NCBI GenBank assembly: GCA_963816435.1 | Contig: CAWFKS010000008.1 | Coordinates: 1-19,756, forward strand | Origin: CAWFKS01 sp963816435 | GTDB taxonomy: Bacteria > Pseudomonadota > Alphaproteobacteria > Rhizobiales > Rhizobiaceae | Direction of reading: 5' to 3' | Length of the DNA: 19,756 bases | Part shown: positions 15,312 through 19,756 of the stretch, in pieces | How positions within the stretch are numbered: the first letter of the stretch is position 1 | How the letters are laid out: every line of letters starts with the position of its first letter | The notes under the pieces: generated by a model | Told to the model about the DNA's origin: nothing | What the model saw: only the letters and a program-made list of their open reading frames with translations | Database searches by the model: none | Made by a program: the position numbers and the translations under genes

Positions 15312-15348
15312 GGCTGCTGCCAGAATACTTTGGCAGTGGCCTTTTTTT
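15312..15348 (+). terminator. Rho-independent terminator 148 nt downstream of the dipeptidase gene
   Basis: GGCTGCTGCC (15312-15321) pairs with GGCAGTGGCC (15332-15341) as a 10-bp stem with two G-U pairs and a 10-nt loop, which can be shortened by an A-U and a G-U pair at its base. It is followed by seven T residues (15342-15348). It would end transcription from the monooxygenase/dipeptidase side, or from an unannotated short transcript. Confidence 0.8.
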
Positions 15349-15390
15349 GTTTTGCACCTCCTGGTTGAGCTTACGTCAGGGAAGTCGACT

Positions 15391-15419
15391 TTAACATTTC
15401 TTGGGTTCGGCTTTACACA
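15391..15419 (+). promoter_or_regulatory. Candidate promoter for the EAL gene
   Basis: TTAACA at 15391-15396 and TACACA at 15414-15419 are separated by 17 bp, in the AT-rich stretch after the terminator. The predicted start lies near 15426, leaving a leader of about 44 nt with GAGGAG at 15453-15458 before the ATG at 15470. The match is moderate and untested. Confidence 0.35.
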
Positions 15420-15469
15420 TGCTTAGGAGATTTGCGGAATCCTGCTCGCTCTGAGGAGTGCGGAACCAC

Positions 15470-16708
15470 ATGTCCGAGCAGTTCATCCCGCTGGAAGGCG
15501 GGCCCCGCCAGGAGCTGGCGGCCCACAGATCGACCGACCAGATCAGGTCCATCCATTTCATCGACGAACGGGTCGAGGCGTTGCGCTTCGTAGCGACGTC
15601 TTTCGAGCACGCCGGCTATGCCGCGCGCCTGCATGCGAATTTCGCCGACTTCGTCACCGGGTTCGAACGCGAGCGTGCCGAAGCCGTATTCGTCGACGTC
15701 CGTCCCGGTGGCGACGACGCCATCGACACCCTCGAATTCCTGCGCCTCCAGAACGTCGCCTGCCCGGTGTTTCTGGTCGCCAACGACGACAAGGCGATGG
15801 ACTGCGCCAGCCGCTACGCGGCGGAGGTCGGCGTCGTCATCGCCGGCACGCTCGCAAAGCCGCTCGCCGGCAAGCATCTGGTGGAGCTCGTGTCGCGCAA
15901 GCGCACTTCCGTCGGTGAAATCGTCGAGCAGATCGACATCCGCGAGGGTGTGGAGCAGGGCTGGATTTATCCGGTGCTGCAGCCCAAGCTCGACCTGGCG
16001 TCGTGGAAGATCGCCTCGGCCGAGATCCTGACGCGTGTCGCCCATCCGCACCACGGCATCATTGCCGCGCACAGCTTCATCGGCGAGATCAGTGAAACGC
16101 AGGCGCAGGCGCTGTTCCTGGAAAACCTGCGGCTCTCCCACAAATGCGTCTCCTGCGCGGCGCGGGACGGGGAGCCTTTCGCGATCAACATAAACATCGA
16201 TCCGAAGAGCCTCGCCGGCGTGCACGGCGCGGTGCGGAAAATGGCCGATGAGCATCCCGACCTTTTCCAGCATCTGGTCTTCGAACTGACGGAGGAGTCG
16301 ATTTCGCGACTCTCGGCCAACGACCTGAAGCTGCTTTTCCAGCTCAACCTCGCCGGTGCCCGCTTCGCCATCGACGATTTCGGTGTCGGCCACTCGAATT
16401 TCTCGCGGATCGCGCGCCTCCCGATTACGGAACTGAAGATCGACCGGTCGCTGGTGCACGGCTGCGCCAGGCAGCCGCAACGCCAGACGATCATCAAGGC
16501 GATCATCGTCATGGCGCACGATCTCGGCATCCGCGTGGTGGCGGAAGGCGTCGAGAACTACGACGACATCGCCTGGCTGGAGTGCGTCAGGTGCGACGAG
16601 GCCCAAGGCTTCCTCATCGCCCGCCCGATGGCGGTGGAACGATGCCGGGATTTCGTGCGCCAGTTCAACGATTCAGGCACGAACGGCCGCATACGGCTGA
16701 ACGCCTGA
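15470..16708 (+). CDS. Receiver-like/EAL-domain protein, probable cyclic-di-GMP phosphodiesterase
   Basis: A 412-residue soluble protein. Residues about 26-145 look like a response-regulator receiver: an acidic pair in FIDER (D32, E33), a candidate phospho-acceptor D76 in VFVDVRPG, and K130 in LAKPL. The usual Ser/Thr after strand 4 is replaced (PVFLVAND), so the domain may be partly degenerate. Residues about 155-400 are an EAL domain with the key residues in place: ExLxR as EILTR (E185), N242 in NINID, E272 in FELTE, D302 and D303 in IDDFG, K323 in ELKIDRS, EGVE (359-362) and Q379 in EAQGF. This predicts hydrolysis of cyclic-di-GMP to pGpG. There is no GGDEF domain. GAGGAG at 15453-15458 supports ATG 15470; a GTG at 15458 would begin on the last base of that site. 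Confidence 0.9.
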   Translation: MSEQFIPLEGGPRQELAAHRSTDQIRSIHFIDERVEALRFVATSFEHAGYAARLHANFADFVTGFERERAEAVFVDVRPGGDDAIDTLEFLRLQNVACPVFLVANDDKAMDCASRYAAEVGVVIAGTLAKPLAGKHLVELVSRKRTSVGEIVEQIDIREGVEQGWIYPVLQPKLDLASWKIASAEILTRVAHPHHGIIAAHSFIGEISETQAQALFLENLRLSHKCVSCAARDGEPFAININIDPKSLAGVHGAVRKMADEHPDLFQHLVFELTEESISRLSANDLKLLFQLNLAGARFAIDDFGVGHSNFSRIARLPITELKIDRSLVHGCARQPQRQTIIKAIIVMAHDLGIRVVAEGVENYDDIAWLECVRCDEAQGFLIARPMAVERCRDFVRQFNDSGTNGRIRLNA

Positions 16709-16751
16709 GGGACCGCTCCTTCGTTCCGCCGCTCGAGCGATCATCGGCGCC

Positions 16752-16805
16752 TTGACCGTGCCGTGACGGCCGGATATTCCAGCTTGGAATCATTCTAAAC
16801 TGGAA
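16752..16805 (+). promoter_or_regulatory. Promoter and Irr-box-like dyad upstream of the mbfA-like gene
   Basis: CTTGGAA-TCA-TTCTAAA at 16783-16799 matches 12 of 14 defined positions of the iron control element TTTAGAA-N3-TTCTAAA as I recall it, which Irr binds in rhizobia and relatives. It is flanked exactly by TTCCAG (16777-16782) and CTGGAA (16800-16805), giving a 29-bp extended dyad. A candidate -35 TTGACC (16752-16757) and -10 TATTCC (16775-16780, 17-bp spacer) place the start near 16787, under the dyad. This geometry suits repression by Irr under low iron. Confidence 0.72.
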
Positions 16806-16814
16806 CACAGACCA

Positions 16815-17798
16815 ATGCTCGCGCGCGTTTTCGGATTTGGCCGCCGCTCCTTCGACTCCCTTTCGGAACAGGAAGTGCTGGCGCTTGCGATCTCGTCGGA
16901 GGAAGACGACGGACGCATCTATCGCGCCTATGCCGACGGGCTGCGCGAGGACTATCCGCATTCGGCGGCGGTGTTCGACGAAATGGCCAAGGAAGAGGAA
17001 CACCACCGCGCGATCCTGATCGAGAAGCATCGCGAACGTTTCGGCGAACGCATTCCGCTGATCCGGCGCGAGCACGTGCGCGGCTACTACGAGCGCAAGC
17101 CTGACTGGCTGGTGCGGCCACTCGGGCTCGAAAACGTGCGTGCGCAGGCTGCGGAGATGGAGGCGCAGGCCGAGCGCTTCTATCTGGAGGCGGCGAAGCG
17201 CTCCACCGATGCCGGAACGCGCAAGCTGCTGGGCGAACTCGCCGCGGCCGAGGCCGGGCACGAGACGCTTGCCGGGAGGCTCACCGAAAAGCACCTCGCC
17301 GAAGGCGCCCGCGAGGAAGAGGCAGATACCGAGCGGCGCCAGTTCATCCTCACCTACATCCAGCCGGGTCTCGCCGGGCTCATGGACGGTTCGGTGTCGA
17401 CGCTGGCGCCGATCTTCGCCGCCGCCTTCGCCACCGGAGACACCTGGCAGACCTTCCTTGTCGGTCTCGCCGCCTCGATCGGCGCCGGCATCTCGATGGG
17501 CTTCACCGAGGTTGCGTCGGACGACGGCGTGATCTCGGGACGCGGCTCGCCGATCAAGCGCGGCATCACTACCGGCCTGATGACGACGCTGGGCGGGCTC
17601 GGCCACGCGCTGCCCTATCTCATTCCGCACTTCTGGACGGCGACCGTGATCGCCTTCATCGTCGTCTTCTGCGAGCTTTGGGTCATCGCCTGGGTGCAGA
17701 AGCGCTGGATGGAGACGCCGTGGAGCCGCGCCGTCTTCCAGGTGGTGCTCGGCGGAGCGCTGGTCTTCGCCGCGGGCATGCTGATCGGCAACGCCTGA
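16815..17798 (+). CDS. mbfA: MbfA-like membrane-bound ferritin/VIT1-domain iron exporter
   Basis: A 327-residue, two-domain protein. Residues about 15-165 are a ferritin-like four-helix di-iron domain with ExxH motifs (E61-H64 in EEEHHRAIL; E146-H149 in EAGHE) and other glutamates at 29-30 and 114-120. Residues about 180-327 are a VIT1/CCC1-type membrane domain, with GLAGLMDGSVSTLAPIF near 185-201 and ASIGAGISMGFTEVASDDG near 220-238. Known MbfA proteins of Agrobacterium and Bradyrhizobium export iron and protect against iron and peroxide stress, under Irr control. The same architecture and the Irr-type dyad upstream support this assignment. The ATG at 16815 lacks a strong Shine-Dalgarno sequence. 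It converges on the FAD monooxygenase gene with a 33-nt gap. Confidence 0.92.
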   Translation: MLARVFGFGRRSFDSLSEQEVLALAISSEEDDGRIYRAYADGLREDYPHSAAVFDEMAKEEEHHRAILIEKHRERFGERIPLIRREHVRGYYERKPDWLVRPLGLENVRAQAAEMEAQAERFYLEAAKRSTDAGTRKLLGELAAAEAGHETLAGRLTEKHLAEGAREEEADTERRQFILTYIQPGLAGLMDGSVSTLAPIFAAAFATGDTWQTFLVGLAASIGAGISMGFTEVASDDGVISGRGSPIKRGITTGLMTTLGGLGHALPYLIPHFWTATVIAFIVVFCELWVIAWVQKRWMETPWSRAVFQVVLGGALVFAAGMLIGNA

Positions 17799-17831
17799 GG
17801 CCAGGTCGGGGCGGAGCGGGCGACGCCGCCG

Positions 17832-19010
17832 TCAATAGTCCGGCAGGTCGATGTCGTCCTTCAGGTCGCGGCCGACGAAATAGTCGGCGACGGCGGGAAT
17901 CCCCATCGCCCTTGTCACGAGATTGCGGAAGATGATGCCGACATTCGTCTCCGGCGCGAAGGCCGAGGCGAATTTTGCCGCCGATTCCTGCTTCTCGGCC
18001 AGGAACGGCATCAGGCGCTTCTCGTAACTGGAGAATGCCGCGGCGAAATCGCCGCCCGCACGCTTGAGCTCGCCCGCCAGCGTGTAGGCCTCCGCCATCG
18101 CCAGCCCCGTGCCTTCGCCGGCCAGCAGCGACACGCAGGCGGCCGCGTCTCCGACCAGCGCCACGCGACCCTTCGTCCAGCGCGGCATCCTGATCTGGCT
18201 GACCCGGTCGAAATAGATGTCTTCGGCGTCCTCCATGGCTTCCAGGATTTGCGGGCATTCCCACCCGTCATTGCCGAAAACCCATTTCACCACCGCCTTC
18301 TTCGCCTCGTCGCCGTGCGGGATCTCGCCGCCCGGGCCTTCCTCGCGGAATACGAACAGGAACAGCGTGCGGTCGTCGCGCATCGAAAACCGGGCGATCT
18401 GGCGGCCTGGCCGCGCATGCGAGACGTAGACCAACTCGTCGCGTGGGCGGTAGCCCTTCGCCGAGAAGGCGGCGACGCGATAGCCGAGGAATTTTTCGTA
18501 GTCTGCTTCGGGACCGAAGGCGAGGCTCCTGACGCGCGAATGCAGCCCGTCGGCGCCGATCACCAGATCGACGTCGCGTGCGGGCGCCTGCTCGAAGGAG
18601 ACGTGGACACCATCCGGCCTGTCCTCGATCGCCGAGATCGTGTCGCCGAAGATCGTTTCCACCCGGCCTTCCACCGCGCCATATAGGGTGGCGGCGAGGT
18701 CGGACCGGCGCAGGCTGGTGAAGCGGCCCTCGGTCATGCGCGCGAACACGTCGGCGGAAAAGCCGCCGACCTTGTCGCCATCGCCGTCGACGAGCCGCAC
18801 CTCCTCGACCTGATAGCCGAGCTCGCGCAGGCGCGGGATCAGCGCCATCTTCTCGGCGATGTCGTAGCCGAGGCCCCAGAAATCGATGACGTAGCCGCCG
18901 GAGCGTAGCCGCGGCGCCTCTTCCACCAGCAGCGGCTCGTGACCGTTCTCGAGCAGCCACCAGGCCAAAGTCGGGCCGGCGATGCCGACCCCGTTGATCG
19001 CTATCTTCAT
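17832..19010 (-). CDS. FAD-dependent monooxygenase (aromatic-hydroxylase fold)
   Basis: A 392-residue flavoprotein with GVGIAGP (7-13) as the FAD-binding Rossmann motif, RRSDLAATL (101-109) with the conserved Arg, DG motif GADGLHSRVR (152-161) and GD motif GDAAACVSLLAGEGTGLAM (287-305). It belongs to the broad PHBH/TetX-like class that uses NAD(P)H and oxygen; the substrate is unknown. ATG 19010 is chosen because the Rossmann motif starts at residue 2, and because it overlaps the stop of the TetR gene as ATGA (19007-19010). The regulator and enzyme are thus coupled, and the regulator probably controls the enzyme. A longer frame, to 19073, would lie within the TetR gene. Confidence 0.9.
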   Translation of the reverse strand: MKIAINGVGIAGPTLAWWLLENGHEPLLVEEAPRLRSGGYVIDFWGLGYDIAEKMALIPRLRELGYQVEEVRLVDGDGDKVGGFSADVFARMTEGRFTSLRRSDLAATLYGAVEGRVETIFGDTISAIEDRPDGVHVSFEQAPARDVDLVIGADGLHSRVRSLAFGPEADYEKFLGYRVAAFSAKGYRPRDELVYVSHARPGRQIARFSMRDDRTLFLFVFREEGPGGEIPHGDEAKKAVVKWVFGNDGWECPQILEAMEDAEDIYFDRVSQIRMPRWTKGRVALVGDAAACVSLLAGEGTGLAMAEAYTLAGELKRAGGDFAAAFSSYEKRLMPFLAEKQESAAKFASAFAPETNVGIIFRNLVTRAMGIPAVADYFVGRDLKDDIDLPDY

Positions 19011-19588
19011 TGTCGATCCTCCTTGTCCGGTTGCGTCGTGCCTGCGCCCGCGAGCTGGCGGAAAAGGTTCCACGCCGCCTCGATGCCCGAACGGTCGTCG
19101 AGTGCCAGCAGATGCAGGGCCATGCCGTCGAGCGTCATCGCGACCAGCCGGGCCATGGCGTCCGCCTGTTCGGGGTCCTGGGCGTGCGGAGCGAAAAGGG
19201 CGCGCATCCCGCCGATCAGGTCGTCGCCCTCCTGGCGCAGCCGCGCCTTCAGGCGGTCGTCGAACAGCGCCTTGCCGAAAAAGACGAACCAGGCGGCGAG
19301 GAAATCGCGCCGCGCGTCGACCATGCCGAAAGTTGCCGAGCCCAGGCCGGCGAGCGTGTCCTGCATGCCGGCGTTGCCGCTGGGCGCCTGGGACATCAGT
19401 TCGGTGATCATGCGCTCGAAGGCGGCGAGGGGAATGTCGTCGACCGTCGGGAAATGATGAAACAGCGTCGCCTTCGAAATCCCGACACGCCTCGCCAGCG
19501 CGGCGGCCGAAAAGCCGTCTGGCCCCTCGGAACCGAGAATGGCGATCGCCGCGTCGATGATTTCGTTTCTGGTGTCGCGCCGGGGCAT
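19007..19588 (-). CDS. TetR/AcrR-family transcriptional regulator
   Basis: A 193-residue regulator. The DNA-binding domain is clear: RNEIIDAAIAILGSEGPDGFS (7-27), then the helix-turn-helix AAALARRVGISKATLFHHFPTVDDI (described as AAALARRVGIS and KATLFHHF, near 28-46). The C-terminal half is an all-helical ligand domain with FLAAWFVFFGKALFDDRL in the middle, resembling BetI-like C-terminal domains. Its gene overlaps the downstream FAD monooxygenase by 4 bp. A perfect 12-bp palindrome lies 22 nt upstream of the ATG. The simplest model is repression of itself and the enzyme, lifted by the enzyme's substrate; the ligand is unknown. Confidence 0.92.
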   Translation of the reverse strand: MPRRDTRNEIIDAAIAILGSEGPDGFSAAALARRVGISKATLFHHFPTVDDIPLAAFERMITELMSQAPSGNAGMQDTLAGLGSATFGMVDARRDFLAAWFVFFGKALFDDRLKARLRQEGDDLIGGMRALFAPHAQDPEQADAMARLVAMTLDGMALHLLALDDRSGIEAAWNLFRQLAGAGTTQPDKEDRQ

Positions 19589-19605
19589 GGCGTCACCATC
19601 ATCCC

Positions 19606-19623
19606 GACCGACCGATCGGTCAA
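19606..19623 (-). promoter_or_regulatory. TetR-type operator palindrome and -35 element
   Basis: GACCGATCGGTC at 19610-19621 is a perfect palindrome, extended on one side by a direct GACC repeat (19606-19609). On the minus strand it overlaps a TTGACC (19623-19618) that could be the -35 element of the TetR gene. No good -10 is seen at the usual distance. Its position upstream of a TetR gene makes autoregulation likely. Confidence 0.65.
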
Positions 19624-19662
19624 GTTCTCATTCCGCGACATGCCTGCGGCAGGTTGTCCGGG

Positions 19663-19756
19663 TCAGTCGACGTCGTGGATTCGGCGGCTGTCGTCGGGGG
19701 CCTCGCCGCGCTCGTTCATCCCGTAGTCGCGCAACACGCTCGCCACGCGCAGCCGG
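19663..19756 (-). CDS. Unidentified gene, 3' end (partial)
   Basis: A frame open to the window edge on the minus strand encodes about 30 residues and ends in TGA at 19663-19665. The residues (LRVASVLRDYGMNERGEAP, then DDSRRIHDVD) are protein-like and have the codon bias of the neighbourhood. I do not recognise the family. It lies upstream of, and on the same strand as, the TetR gene, separated by 74 nt that contain the palindrome, so it is probably a separate unit. Confidence 0.5.
   Translation of the reverse strand, partial: RLRVASVLRDYGMNERGEAPDDSRRIHDVD

Larger units (their letters stand above)
15165..15469. other. Intergenic region, 305 nt, AT-richer than its flanks
   Basis: No convincing gene is found here. 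It holds a GC-rich hairpin-like GCCGCG/CGCGGC near 15230, an intrinsic terminator at 15312-15348 and a possible promoter at 15391-15419. Base composition is clearly lower in G+C than the genes on both sides. A few short frames cross it but none has a good start or protein-like composition. Confidence 0.6.

Noticed and set aside
1..19756. Prophage, transposon, integron, CRISPR or toxin-antitoxin content
   Set aside because: No integrase, transposase, terminal repeats, regular repeat-spacer pattern or toxin partner was seen. The only small HTH gene pairs with a transporter.

Overview
The window is a densely packed, high-GC chromosomal segment. It most likely comes from an alphaproteobacterium of the Hyphomicrobiales (Rhizobiales), probably near Phyllobacteriaceae. 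This rests on strong G/C third-position bias, an MbfA-type ferritin/VIT iron exporter preceded by an Irr-box-like dyad, an HTH-SulP pair, and a LytTR/DUF2306 gene group. No phage, insertion sequence, integrase, CRISPR, rRNA or tRNA was found. I assign no genus.

Layout, left to right. (1) 1-1844: the 3' end of an HlyD/EmrA-type membrane fusion protein, an EmrB-type 14-TM drug exporter, and a strong intrinsic terminator. (2) 1916-4466, plus strand: a promoter, a small XRE-type HTH regulator, a SulP anion transporter with a C-terminal STAS domain, and a four-helix DMT/SMR-like protein. (3) 4411-6426: two overlapping membrane-protein genes on the minus strand (DUF2306-like, then DUF6622-like), divergent from a membrane-anchored LytTR regulator. 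The regulator's reading frame is broken twice between its membrane and DNA-binding parts. (4) 6350-8771, minus strand: CYTH, CHAD (ATGA overlap), then a YiiX-like papain-fold hydrolase, a probable polyphosphate/triphosphate and envelope-maintenance cluster. (5) 8897-12603, plus strand: a compact cecR-ybhGFSR-like efflux operon. It holds a CecR-type TetR repressor whose operator lies inside its own promoter, a putative lipoprotein membrane fusion protein, a single-domain ABC ATPase and an ABC-2 permease. All junctions overlap or are very short. (6) 12680-15348, plus strand: a PhzS-like FAD monooxygenase, an M19 membrane-dipeptidase-type hydrolase, and a terminator set 148 nt downstream. (7) 15470-17798, plus strand: a receiver-like/EAL protein (cyclic-di-GMP phosphodiesterase) and an MbfA-like iron exporter with the Irr-type dyad. 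(8) 17832-19756, minus strand: a TetR regulator overlapping an FAD monooxygenase, with a perfect 12-bp palindrome upstream, and the last 30 codons of an unidentified gene.

Much of the segment is exporter or regulator/effector pairs: EmrAB-like and YbhGFSR-like drug export, iron export, and a TetR-controlled oxidoreductase. It reads as a stress and detoxification neighbourhood made of ordinary chromosomal modules rather than a genomic island. I see no clearly undescribed multi-gene system. The most checkable oddities are the doubly frameshifted LytTR gene, the nested dyad at the mbfA-like promoter, and the promoter/operator geometry of the cecR-like gene, which predicts a leaderless or near-leaderless mRNA.
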